64,000 nt of DNA, taken from contig JALGPY010000074.1 in the NCBI GenBank assembly GCA_023055425.1, forward strand, positions 124,001 through 188,000, read 5' to 3'. The position numbers and the translations under genes were made by a program. Every line of letters begins with the position of its first letter. Position 1 is the stretch's first letter. Below are positions 45,590-56,154 of this stretch, one piece after another. The notes under the pieces are model-generated. The model was not told where the DNA came from and ran no database searches. It saw only the letters and a program-made list of their open reading frames with translations. This DNA is from Linanthus parryae (taxonomy: Eukaryota > Streptophyta > Magnoliopsida > Ericales > Polemoniaceae).

Positions 45590-45695
45590 TATATGTGTGT
45601 GGGTGGGGTTATACATGTATATATGTATATATGTGTGTGTGTATATGTGCCTTTATATATGTGTGTGTGTCTATATATATATGTGTGTGTGTATT
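45590..45695 (+). repeat. TG/TATG-rich microsatellite
   Basis: Interspersed TATATG, GTGTGTG and TATATA runs over about 105 bases, repeated in blocks (ATATATGTGTGTGTGT occurs three times with small changes). Tyr/Cys/Val-rich frames across it are artefacts. Confidence 0.9.
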
Positions 45696-46019
45696 AAAAA
45701 AGTCCAACCTTAGCCTCATTCATGATTACTAAAAATTAAATTATTAAATACACCCATAACGTTGTTCTTTTAATAAGATGAAACAAATGAAAAAATTAAG
45801 CAAATAAAATTTAGACAAAAATGAAGAAAGATCATCAGTTACTACATAGAAGACTGATAAGAAGTGAGTTTATACACATATCATACATCTTATTATGTAT
45901 TTTCACACATCTCCTACCTCTTATCATTCATTTTCCGGACATGTTAATATATATCACTGCTGCTTATCCTATTTCATATCTTGCTATAACCAATCACCCA
46001 CAACTAAAACTCACTTATC

Positions 46020-46120
46020 GCAGCTAGGGTGGTAGGTCAAGTGGTAGAGCGTTGGAAGCCCCTGCATGAGGTCCCGTGTTCAAGCTCGATCGACGACATA
46101 ACAATTTCTCAAAAAAAAAA
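46020..46120 (+). mobile_element. tRNA-derived SINE, 101 bp, TSD TCACTTATC
   Basis: The head resembles a tRNA gene: box A-like GGTAGGTCAAGTGGTAGAGC at 46031-46050 and box B-like GTGTTCAAGCTC about 30 bases on. It has a short body and an A10 tail (46111-46120). TCACTTATC at 46011-46019 is repeated at 46121-46129, an exact 9-bp target duplication. Transcription by RNA polymerase III and retroposition by LINE machinery are the known behaviour of such elements. Its shortness could mean a 5'-derived or minimal family. It sits within a MITE-like sequence whose right end is ACCCAAACGAGGCC near 46240. Confidence 0.85.
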
Positions 46121-46129
46121 TCACTTATC

Positions 46130-46706
46130 ATGCTTATCCCTGTACATTCATATCTCAGTATAACTTTACTCTCATAATTTTTATCCCCTACCTTATATCC
46201 AGATATTATCGTCATAATTTGTATGCCTAAACCCAAACGAGGCCTTTAGGAACAACCCAAGTACTTGTGATTTGTGAAACATGCCAAGCATGAGACTTGA
46301 GCCAAGCATGATTTGTGAAACACGAACAAAAGCCCAATTTAGGAATCGACTCGTAGTCTCATAGTACAAACTACTTCAAATCCAAAAACACCCTCACCGA
46401 TTCCAATCAACACCCTATTTTTTCCGTGGTAAAACATGTAAATAACCCCACCACCAGGGCTATTCTCTTACCTTCTCCTAAACACACAATCCAAACCCCC
46501 ATCCTTTTGCTATGTCTCCCTCCCTCCCCTCTCTCTGCAAGCACAACTCCCCAACACCACCACATCGCCACCACCGCAAAAACCTCTCCTTTTTCTCTCT
46601 ATCTATCTCTCTCTCTCCAAGAAACCCAATTTCATAAATACCTCTCTGATCAGAACCCATCTCGTAGATTGGATTATAAGTTGAAGGCAGCTAGTTAATT
46701 GTGTTT
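46130..46706. other. MITE-like end and CT-rich non-coding DNA
   Basis: The first part ends in CCCAAACGAGGCCTTTAGG (about 46230-46250), the reverse of the GGCCTCGTTTGGG motif at 25339. This suggests a shared miniature element family. From about 46430 to 46640 the sequence is CT- and CCACCA-rich, and frames on both strands have no known domain. Confidence 0.4.
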
Positions 46707-46714
46707 GGTGTGGA

Positions 46715-47226
46715 GCGGGCCGGCTCGAGACACTTGGGGCCTAAAAAAAGTAATAAATTTGAGGACCCATATTTAAAAGAAAATGTGCATGTTAAAGAAT
46801 TTATTTTTAGAAAAAGAGATTTATGACTGTTAACACTTGTGTGTAATGCATTATGTACATTTAAAAAAATATAGTTGCTTGACTTTAACTGATGTTAAAA
46901 AAATTATTTTTAGGAAAAGAGATTTATGACTTTTAACACTTGTGTATAATGCATTATGTTCATTAAAAAAATATAGTTGCTTGACTTTAATTGATGTTCA
47001 GTGAACTTCCAATGTTTTGATAAGTAAAAATTAAAATATCAACAAAATTCGAACTTGGAGTTTGTGGAGAAAAATATAACTTTCTAATAAACTAACATGC
47101 AATTTCTGTAAATAATACACCAAAATACATAATAACTTAACTATGCCTATATTTTTTAAAAATGAAAATGTTGGCCCGGGGGTTTAAGACGGCCGCCTCA
47201 GTTGCCTACCTATAGGGCATGCCGTG
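46715..47226. mobile_element. Non-autonomous hAT remnant, TSD GGTGTGGA
   Basis: GGTGTGGA lies at 46707-46714 and again at 47227-47234, an exact 8-bp duplication. The ends are related inverted G/C-rich sequences (GCGGGCCGGCTC left; GGGCATGCCGTG right), poorly matched. The left flank CTCGAGACACTTGGGGCC and right GGCCGCCTCAGTTGCC are typical of plant hAT elements with a TTF-type transposase, such as the one decayed at 48823-51097. Inside is a 103-bp-period tandem duplication (46801-46898 and 46904-46998). No coding sequence. Confidence 0.75.
46801..46998 (+). repeat. ~100-bp tandem duplication
   Basis: The unit beginning TTATTTTTAG, with ATTTATGACT, AATGCATTATGT and ATAGTTGCTTGACTTTAA, is present at 46801-46898 and 46904-46998 with a few differences. 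Confidence 0.9.
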
Positions 47227-47296
47227 GGTGTGGACTTATAAATTCATATTTTGAATTTGACTCATAATTCTATAGTGTTAAAAGTGAGAAACTTTT

Positions 47297-47423
47297 TAGT
47301 GCTCCATTAGAGCACCGCAGAGTGCTCTACTTTTAAATATAATGCTCCACTTATACAAACTGTCAGTGGTTAACACATACTCATTAGTTGTAGAGCAACA
47401 TGTGGTGCTCCTTTAGGGCACTA
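47297..47423. mobile_element. 127-bp MITE, imperfect terminal inverted repeats
   Basis: Left end TAGTGCTCCATTAGAGCACC and on to TGCTCTAC at 47330; the right end, reversed, starts TAGTGCCCTAAAGGAGCACC and ends TGCTCTAC. About 34 bases pair with several mismatches. Target duplication unclear (TTT/AAA flanks). Confidence 0.65.
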
Positions 47424-48177
47424 AAATAATTCTCGTTAAAAGTTGTTGTAAGAAAAGTCATTTGTAAGAAAAGTTATGTTTGTGTAACTTTTCTTGAACT
47501 TTTTTTCAAATCCCGATGTTGGTGGATTTCATAATAAACTTTCCGTGAACTAATACACCAAGAAACATTTTAAGACTACTTTCTCGGTCTCGCCAAAAAG
47601 TTCTAAATTTGATTGCTTCATATAAAATCGGATCAAAGTGACTCGGTAATTTGGATAATTGAAACGATGTAAATTTTTTGATAGTCTTTTTTATGGTATT
47701 GTAGAACTATAAAACACCCAGGGATGGAACTACACACATTGGTGAGTGGGCCCGTGACCCCTCTGGAAATTTAGCTATTTTTTGTCATTATCTCCACAAT
47801 TTTAGTAGGTGCCCCCCCCCTCCCCCCCTCACTTGAGTCACTTCCGTCAACAACTATGAAGGTACTTCTAAAAAAAACCAATGAAGAAATTGATAAATCT
47901 ACATTAGTTTGACTAACTCCAACAATTTTATAGGCTTAAAAAGAGTGATTGTTATTTTCTTTTGTCACATACATTGTAAAGATATCAAAATTCCTTACAC
48001 ATCTCAAAACCCACGTGAATTAGTAGAAAAGATTGCTATGGAGGGAAGGAAAGACTAAAATGACATGATGGTTATATGAAAGTCATTCACAATTGGTCAT
48101 CTTGGGTTATTGTTATTTCTATTAAATCACCACGAGTTAACATTAACAAAACTCTCATATTTTGATGGAACTAGTAC
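47424..48177. other. Non-coding, fragment related to the Stowaway element
   Basis: No gene. Around 47575-47690 the sequence shares themes with the Stowaway element (GGATCAAAGTGACTCGG, AACGATGTAA, TTTTTTGATAGTC), so it is probably a truncated relative. A C-rich homopolymer stretch lies at 47813-47830. Confidence 0.4.
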
Positions 48178-48179
48178 TA

Positions 48180-48437
48180 CTACCTCCGTAACGTCTCTTT
48201 CTTTACGTTTTCACTTTTGTCACTATTCACTGGGTCACTTTGACCCGGTGATTTGAGTAGCAAAACGATCTAACTTTTTGATAATTTTTAATAGTGTTAT
48301 AGAGTATATTGTATTCTATAATACGATGAATAAATATCAAAAAATCGTATCGTTTTGCAATCCAAATTAACCGGTCAAAGTGACCCAGATACGAGTCAAA
48401 AAGTCAAAGTGTAGAGAAATAGGCGTTACGGAGGAAG
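48180..48437. mobile_element. Stowaway-like MITE, TA target duplication
   Basis: Ends CTACCTCCGTAACG and, reversed, CTTCCTCCGTAACG, each flanked by TA (48178-48179 and 48438-48439). That end sequence and TA duplication are those of Stowaway (Tc1/mariner) miniature elements. The arms pair well beyond the ends (GGGTCACTTTGACC against GGTCAAAGTGACCC), so most of the 258 bp can fold as a hairpin. No transposase. Confidence 0.88.
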
Positions 48438-48822
48438 TACTACCCTATACGGATTAGTTCCAGAAGAGAACAAAAAAACTTCTACCTCCATGACTCCATA
48501 GTTACTGTTCGTCCACCATCAAAAACAATTTTCTTCTCAATTTCTTCTTGATATATCAAGATACAAAGGTAAATCTTTTAATTAATTTTATAGAGCATAA
48601 AACGATTGATTTTATAATTGATACATTATATACTAAATCATAAACTAAAAATTGACGATTTTGTTCTTGTTTGTAATTGTTCAGAGATAGCGAAATTGAG
48701 ATGGGAAAATGCTAGAATTGACTCGTTTTCAAGAAAATGATCGTCGATAATTCAGATAATAATGTAGAACCGCCTTCAAATGTTGAGATTTCTTCTCCAG
48801 AGATGAGAGCCCTTCAAAATTC

Positions 48823-51097
48823 ATGAAATCAATGCCAAAAGAAATTGATATTTCTTCTCTAGAACGTGATCCCCGATTGCGTCCTCAAATATGGGAGTAC
48901 CCTGTTAATCAGCAAGACAAAATACGTCGGAAATACCTTGATACAGGGCCTTATCAATGTTTTTTGAAGGAATATCCTCTTTCCGAAGGTAATCATCCTC
49001 GACGTTTTCAAGGTTCATGGTTTATGATAGATCATTCATGGTTAGAATACTCTCCAGCGAAAGATTTTGTTTTTTGTCTTCATTGTTATCTGTTTAACAA
49101 GCCTAGTGAACGTTCCAATTTGAGCGCATTAACAGTTGAAGGGTTTAGAAATTCGAAGAAAGTCAATGACGGAAAAAATTGTGCATTTTTGACTCATGTG
49201 GGTAAATATCCAAATTCTTTTCATAAAACAGCAGTTAAATCGTCCGAAGATCTTTTGAAGACTCCTCATCATATTGTGAGGGTTTATGAAAAAAAGGATG
49301 TCAAAGAAATTGCTAGCAACAGATTACGACTCAAAACTACTGTTGATGCAATTCGTTGGCTCACAGTTCAAGCTTGTTCTTCTAGAGGCCCTGATGAAAG
49401 TGCCGATTCGATAAATCGTGGGAACTTTCTTAAATTTGTGAAAATATTGGCAAGCTACAACAAGAAAGCTGAAAAATTTGCTCTAGGCAATGCCCCAAAA
49501 AATGCTACATATACTTCACCAAAGATTCAGAAAGAAGTTCGTCACATTTTGTCAACGAATGTAGAGTAGGTGATTCGAGAAAAGAAATAGGAGAAGAAAA
49601 TTTTTGTATAATTATATTGATGAGGCAAGAGATGAATCAAAAAAAAGAACAAATGGCTATTGTTCTTCGATTTAAGGACAAGGAGGGGTCATTGCGTGAA
49701 CGGTTTTTTGGTGTTGTTCTTGTTTCCGATACTACATCAGCTACCCTTAAACACGAGATTTGTAGAACTTTATCTCGCCATAATCTCAATGTTGAAGACA
49801 TTAGGGGCCAAGGATATGATGGATCTAGTAACATGTGTGGCAAATGGAATGGATTACAAGCTTTAATTTCTCAGGAGAGCCCATGTGCTTATTATGTTCA
49901 TTGTTTTTTCTCATCGTCTTCAGCTAGCATTGGTTGTAGCATCAAAAGATAACTTTTGCAGTTAATGTTGTTGTTTCTTCTTGCAAACGCAATGATCAAC
50001 TAAAAGCTGCTCAAGCAGCTGAAATTTCACATCTACTTGAAATTATTGAGATTTAATCTGGGAAGGGTCTCAATCAAGTAGGCACTTTACAAAGAGTTAG
50101 GGATACTCGGTGGGGTTCTCATTTTGGTTCAATTTCTAGCTTGATTAAGATGTTTAATGATACATGTGTTGTACTTGATGATATAATTGAATACGGAACT
50201 ACTTACATCCAAAGAGGAGATGCTGATTCAGCATTGACTAATTTGAAGTCATTTAAGTTTTTTCTAGTTTTACACTTGATGAAAGATATATTGGAAACTA
50301 TTGATACTCTATGTCAAGCTCTTCAAAATCAAATTCAAGATATTCTAAATGCCCTCCACCTTGTATCAAGTACAAAAGAACTTCTTCAGAAGATGAGATA
50401 TGATGGATGGACCCCGTTTATTAGCAAAGTGGCATCTTTTTATGAGAAACGTGGTATTGAAACTCCTCATATGAGTGCTCCATTTACTAAGAAAAGAGGG
50501 CGATCTTGCGATAACATCATCATGGAACACCATTATCGCATTGATATATTTAATGGGGCCATCGACTCTCAAATGCAAGAGTTGAATACTAGATTTAATG
50601 AGCATACAATGAAACTTCTTATCCTCAGTTCCGCTTTGGACCCTAGAGATGGTTTTAAATCATTTGATGCAGATAAAGTTTATGAATTGGCTGATATGTT
50701 CTATCCTCAGGATTTCAGGAAGCAAGATAAAGTGCATTTGAGGTTACAGTTACATCATTATCAGGTTGATCTATCTCAACAAGCTAATTTTCATAATCTC
50801 AAAACTCTTTCCGAGATTTGTAGGGTATTGGGGAAAATCAGAAAATCAATGGTTTATCATCTTGTTTATAGATTAATTAGGATTTTTCTTACACTACCGG
50901 TGTCTACAGCAACAACAGAACGAGTTTTTTCAGCTATGAAAATTGTTAAAACTAGACTGCGGAAGAAGATGAAAGATGAGTTTTTAGCAGACTACATGAT
51001 GGTCTACACTGAAAGAGAAATAGCAGAGAAGTTCAGTGCAGATTTCAACATTGACGAGTTTGATTCTTTGAAAGAACGTCGTGTCCAATTGTGTTAG
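48823..51097 (+). pseudogene. hAT transposase pseudogene (TTF zinc finger, DUF4371, dimerisation domain)
   Basis: The first frame (248 residues from 48823) has the IDISSLERDPRLRPQIWEYP lead and a TTF-type zinc finger (WLEYSPAKDFVFCLHCYLF), then INRGNFLKFVKIL. It ends in TAG at 49567. The DUF4371 part continues in another frame from about 49617 (FFGVVLVSDTTSATLK, GQGYDGSSNMCGKWNG, YYVHCFF) after a shift beside an A8 run. It then resumes from about 50070 (VRDTRWGSHFGSISSLI). The last 318-residue frame ends in the hAT dimerisation region (LPVSTATTERVFSAMKIVKT, then LADYMMVYTERE) and a stop at 51097. The family cuts and pastes DNA in the nucleus. Few lesions suggest moderate age. Terminal repeats of this copy were not found. 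Confidence 0.88.
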
Positions 51098-51284
51098 ATT
51101 ACTTTCATTCATCTAACTGTTAGTTACTCATTACAACTTTTTTTGTAATAAAGATGCTTAGAATTATTCAATTTTATTCATGAACAATTTATTATTTTTC
51201 TTTGAAGTAAATTGTTTTATATGATATTGGAGTTGACTTTTTTGTTAAAACTAGACTGCGGAAGAAGATGAAAGATGAGTTTTT
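50943..51284 (+). repeat. 43-bp segment of the transposase repeated 299 bp downstream
   Basis: Bases 50943-50985, inside the dimerisation-domain coding part, recur at 51242-51284 beyond the stop codon, apparently identical. The surroundings differ. It may mark a deletion or a recombination between two transposase copies. Confidence 0.9.
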
Positions 51285-51451
51285 TACCATGAAAAGATTA
51301 ACAAAACATTACATTATTTTACTAATCAAACATCGGGTCAAAGTGACATGATGAATAGTGTAAAAATTCAAAATAGATATATTTTGGCGAAACTGAGGAA
51401 GTATAAGTTTAATATTACGTTTATTATGGCATTGTGTTTATAAAGCTAAAG

Positions 51452-51822
51452 ATGGGTCGGTTGGGCCAAACTTCACTAAACCCACCATGACACGCCATAG
51501 TACCCAGAAGTTTGTCAGCTTGTATTGAGGCATACTCTGCAAGCTACTCTATACTGACCCGCATTCGGTAAATATCGGGCCGATGCAGCCCGCACACGTT
51601 AACGAGCTCCTGAAATGGATTTGGCTATTGCTCGTCAACCAACCTGAAACCTCCTGGAGAAACAAAATTCAAATTAGAGTTAAATTAGAAATAAAATAAT
51701 AATAACTCATGCAGAATTAGAAGACTTTTTTTATTAAAAAGACAACAAATTTCATTGAAAAGGCTAAACAACCATGGGGGAGTTACAATCATAACTTCTC
51801 ACTCTAAGAAAAAATAATAACA
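51452..51822 (+). repeat. Dispersed repeat, copy 1
   Basis: Matches 59522-60315 in the same orientation. Shared blocks include GCAAGCTACYCTATAYTGACC, TGCTCGTCAACCAACC, GAAACCTCCTG and AACTTCTCACTCTAAG. Copy 2 contains a MITE and extra sequence in the middle. The family is unknown; no coding sequence. Confidence 0.8.
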
Positions 51823-53709
51823 TCTTTAGAACAAAGATGATAATTGTAAAAAAATGGGAACTGGGCACCAGAGAGATACATGAAACTGATAAGAAAACTC
51901 ATGTATCTCACCAGAGATTTAAAATATATAATCTAAAGTTCACCAGAGATACATGAAGGTTCAAGCTGCAAGAGATTCAGAATGTATAATCTGAAGTTCA
52001 CAAGAGAGATACATGAAACTTCAAGGTAATATACTAGTATTCAACATGGAAATGAGTTTGTGCGAAAACATTCATGGCTCAGAGAAAATGATCCTTCACT
52101 ATTCTGAAGGGCATCTTTCAGATACTACAACATTAATTGGGAGACGGAGGTTGGTTACGAGTTTGGAGATGATATCACATAGTGAGACAGTTTTAGAAGT
52201 ATCGAACCCAATTATGGGTATAAAATACTACTAATCAACATTCAGATGTATCGAAAAGCTCAAAATAAAATTACATGAGATAAACACAATGGTGAATAGT
52301 TAATCTTATCTGTGTTACATCATTCTCCATACTCGATGATTCTTTTCAAATTAGAGTTATTCCAGGTTACTCAATTATGGAGTTTGATCCAGGTAGTTAT
52401 CCATTTGCTTAAAAATGTTAAGTTTGTCATGAGCCATCATGAAGTCCCTAAATCTGAAACCCATGACCGCAAAGATATATTGAGGGTGTTCATGTGAGTA
52501 TTGGCTTTTCTACTGGGAATGACCCCTCAAAAGAGAGAAATATGCAACTATTGCAAAGAGCGAATCGATAGAGCGCGACGATTTTTTCCATTCTTATTGG
52601 ACAATGATGTTACTAAGATCCATTCTATTTTTGTGGAAGTGTAATTATCTACTGGTAACATGGTGAAGAATTAACTGGTATCAGGGAATTTCAAAGAAGG
52701 GATAGTACATTAGCTGACTATATCAACATCTTATTCTTGGAACCCTCTTCGAACAAAATATAAAATCGACATGTCTTGAGCCTGTCAGATTGGCCAAATA
52801 TAGTGTATGATGTCACTTCATGATATATAAAACTTCACATCCATTTATACAAATTGTTTATGACGGAGCGAGAGATTAGTGAGAAAATTTTGGCGGAAGA
52901 GGTAAGTGATGAAAATTCTAGAAAGGGAATATGAAACAACAAGTGAAAGAAGAATTTTAATTTTTTTGCTCGATACAAAGTAGATGAATTACAACTCTAC
53001 TTATGGGGGATAAGTGATGAAAGAATATTCCTAGTATAATTCCTTCCACAAACTTCTACTAATACTTTTTCTCCTCAAGCTTCTACACATACTCCATTTT
53101 AGAATTCTCAACTAAGTTACGAGAAATTTTGACTAAATAATAAGTTTGAGGTACTACTAACATAATATGCCACTAATTACTTAATATGAGTGGGCTACTA
53201 ATAATGAAAACCCAGTTGGGTTTATTATTTGTATGGGCTAAACAATTTTATCCTTCACGAGATTATTGTCACTCATTCTGAAAAGAACATTGACGAAATG
53301 CTACATCATTAGCTGTATGACATAATATCCTCAACAATGTTTTAAGAATTAATCATCTGTATGGATTATTTGGCTATGTTATGGAGCATCCTTTACAGAT
53401 CACGGGATCAGAGTATGGTGTGCTAAGTTTTATGCTTGAATGTGGAGGAGAAATGGGGTTGATGTTGCATAGTCTTGGAAGGCCTAGAGGCATGCTCGTT
53501 GGTATGTTGATAGGGCAATTTTACTCATGCACAAAATTCAACAAAAGAAATGTCTTTCAATATTTTGGGTTCTTTAATGTTGATTTAAGAATGGCTAAAA
53601 GATTGACTTGTTTCTTATGCAGTTATGCGCGACTTTAGCTCCTGCAGATTCTTTCTCTAGAGAATGGAACGTTCTTACAGAGTTGTTGTGTTGACTTTGC
53701 ACTACACAA
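51823..53709. other. Unassigned DNA with a local duplication
   Basis: A segment of about 55 bp (AGAGATT..A.AATATATAATCT, then AAGTTCAC.AGAGA.ACATGAA) is repeated at about 51911-51963 and 51969-52025. Short frames at 52013, 52312 and 53381 carry no domain I recognise. The stretch 52300-53000 could be a very decayed retroelement, but I cannot show it. Confidence 0.35.
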
Positions 53710-54837
53710 CACTACTAGAAACACCAGTAAAATGGCAGTTTAATAACCGCTTTTTAATGCGCCTAAATCGTCATTTTAGAAATAAATAGCGGTTTTTACC
53801 ACGATTTCCAAACCGCTACTTCCAACAATGTCGTTAATGTTTTACCGCGGTTAGAAAAATCGTAGTAAATTATGTTTTTTTAATTAATTTAAATTTATGT
53901 ATATATATATATACACACTTCGGAGCATGTTTCTCGTCGATGTTTCTCGCAGGTAATTGGATGGTGTGGTGACGGCGAGGGTGTGGCGGCAGCGATGTTC
54001 GGTTTCCATTTGTAGCAGCGACGTCGCCGACAGGGTTCTTTGCTTCCAATTGTACCAGCGACGTCGTCAGTGCTGCTACTTCGGCGGACTCTGGAAGTGG
54101 CTGCGGAGGAAGACGAGAAAGACTAGAGGAGGAGGGAGGGAAGACGAGAGAGAAGAGAGGAGGGAGGGAAGACGATCGATAGAGAATAGAGGATAGAGGA
54201 AGACGAGAGGGAGATGAGGGATGCAACATATCATATCTGGAGGGAGGGAGACGAGAGAAGATTAGGTATGGCAATATGGTCCAATCCGATCTCAGATCTG
54301 AGTGATCCGAACTAAATGGATGGGATCCGAATATGATCCAATTTAAAATGGATCGGATTTGTATCAAAAAACACTGACCCGATTGGATTTGGATTTGAGA
54401 GTAGATTCACCGGGTTCCACCCGATCTGATCAGACGTATATGAGCTCTTTATAATTATTCCCCTATTACCTCCCATTTACACTTCCAAGTAGAATACAAT
54501 AGTAACCCTAAGCTAGAAAGGTATTTCTTTTTATGTTTTATGCTTCATAAATTAAGAACACGTCTTAGAGTGCGAAATAGTGTTTATTTTTTATGTTATT
54601 TTTTTACTTTATTGCAAACCCGAACCGAATCCGATCCGACCACGTACTATATGGATTTACGAATCTTATTTGGAAAAGCTGAATGATACCTGATTCGATC
54701 TAATCCGAATCCGATGACGATCCGAACGGATCTTGACCGAAGCTGGATCTCGTTTCTCCTTGTTGGATCTGGATGGGAAGGGCCTGATCCGATACGGATA
54801 TGATCCCCTAGAAGATAGAGTAGGAGAGAAAACTGCG

Positions 54838-54840
<3 letters not shown>

Positions 54841-54899
<59 letters not shown>
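54841..54899 (+). repeat. (GA)~30 microsatellite split by a MITE
   Basis: About 59 bases of GA immediately left of the MITE at 54900. A further short AGAGAGAG at 55456-55463 lies on the other side, interpreted as the target duplication. Confidence 0.95.
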
Positions 54900-54902
<3 letters not shown>

Positions 54903-55455
54903 GGCTGTAAATGAACCAAGCCGTTCGCGAACAACTCGTGTTCGGCTCGCAAAAAGCTCGTTCATGTTCGGTTCGAAGAAATAAACAAACAAACTCAAAC
55001 ACGAAATTTTGTTCGATTAATAAACAAACAAACACGAGCTTTGGCTCGTTTGTTCGTTATGTTCGCGAACAATTCTCGTTTATAGATGTTATATGTAATT
55101 TTACATGAGAAATACGAACATTCTGAATTTTTAGGTGAAAACACTTGATAGAAAACAGTAGTGTTCTTATATTCATAATATTTTATGGTATATTTCAAAG
55201 ATATTAATGGAAAAATATGATCTTCAAACTAAAAAACTACAAATCTTCCAAAAAGTTGTAGTAGTTTCTCCTAAAATGTGTGCTCAATTTTAGGCTCGTG
55301 TTCGGCTCGAGTTCGAATAAAATTTAAACAAACAAACTCAAACAGCCAAAACACAGTTCGGCTCGAGTTCGAGTTTGTTCGATTAATTTTGATTTTTAAA
55401 CGAGCCAAACCCAAACAGCTGATATTCGGTTCGGCTCGGTTCGTTGACAACCCTA
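54900..55455. mobile_element. hAT-type MITE, TSD AGAGAGAG
   Basis: Left end TAGGGCTGTAAATGAACC; right end, reversed, TAGGGTTGTCAACGAACC. AGAGAGAG on both sides (54892-54899, 55456-55463) gives an 8-bp duplication, though the left one is within a GA tract, so it is weaker evidence than in unique DNA. Subterminal GTTCG/CGAAC and GGCTCG motifs are repeated in both halves. No coding capacity; small frames contain only these repeats. Confidence 0.82.
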
Positions 55456-56154
55456 AGAGAGAGAGTTGTGGATAAATTAGGGTTTAGAAATCAACTACTG
55501 AGATTAGATCTAGACAAAGTCAAATACAGTGTTCCCTTTAAAACTGTTGTTATCAATCAAACTACGGTAATAAAAAAAATGTTGTTTATTATGTTATTAT
55601 TTTTTTGTTTTATTTATAAATAACAAAAATTATATTATATAATTTTTTAACGAATTTAACACTTATTATAAACAAAATCGTTCTTATTATTTATTTATCA
55701 ATTTTTATTTATTATATATATGAAAATATTTATATTTCATTCAATTAAAATATAGCTATCAAAAATTGCTGTTTATTTTTATCATTTTATTTATTTTTAT
55801 TTGTTTTTGAAAATTATTATATGAAATTACTTATTTTAACGAATTAAACTGCGGTTATAAATAAAACTGGTGTATTGAAATTTTATAATAATGCGGTTTC
55901 TTACGATCGACGTTTAAAAATTGTAAATAAAAACGTAGCTTAAAAATAACCGTCATAAACGTGAAATGAAATAACGTGGTTCTTTGATAACCCGCTGTAT
56001 TTCATATTATATTTACATCTGTTTTCTTATAATCGTCATTAATAATAGCAATTGTAGCGGTTAAAGACAAACAACCATTATTGGTGTCTTTTTACAGCGG
56101 TATTGACAACTGCAGTTTTTAAATCTGTTATATATAGCAATATTCTTAGTAGTG

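Larger units (their letters stand above)
53710..56154. mobile_element. Non-autonomous CACTA element
   Basis: The left end CACTACTAGAAACACC and the right end, reversed, CACTACTAAGAATATTGC bound 2445 bp. Subterminal regions carry many AACCGC/GCGGTT motifs on both sides (53745-53860 and 55845-56105), as in CACTA elements. Flanking triplets are CAA and CTA, a 3-bp duplication with one change at best. There is no transposase. The interior contains CT/GA-rich DNA (54090-54240), an ATCCGA-rich segment (54245-54810) that may be another insertion, a GA tract and a hAT-type MITE. Confidence 0.8.

Noticed and set aside
46020..46120. Possible tRNA gene
   Set aside because: The box A/B-like head has no full cloverleaf or acceptor stem, and the A tail plus 9-bp target duplication make it a SINE.
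52013..53638. Short frames as candidate copia gag
   Set aside because: No conserved motif could be read in order; similarity too weak to support a call.
54245..54810. Separate hAT-type element with TAGGTATGGC and CCCCTA ends
   Set aside because: Only a partial flanking match (GAAGAT) that does not align as an 8-bp duplication, and the ends pair poorly; left as part of the CACTA interior.
54647..55035. Ser-Leu and Arg-Glu repeat proteins
   Set aside because: Pure translation of the GA tract at 54841-54899 in several frames.
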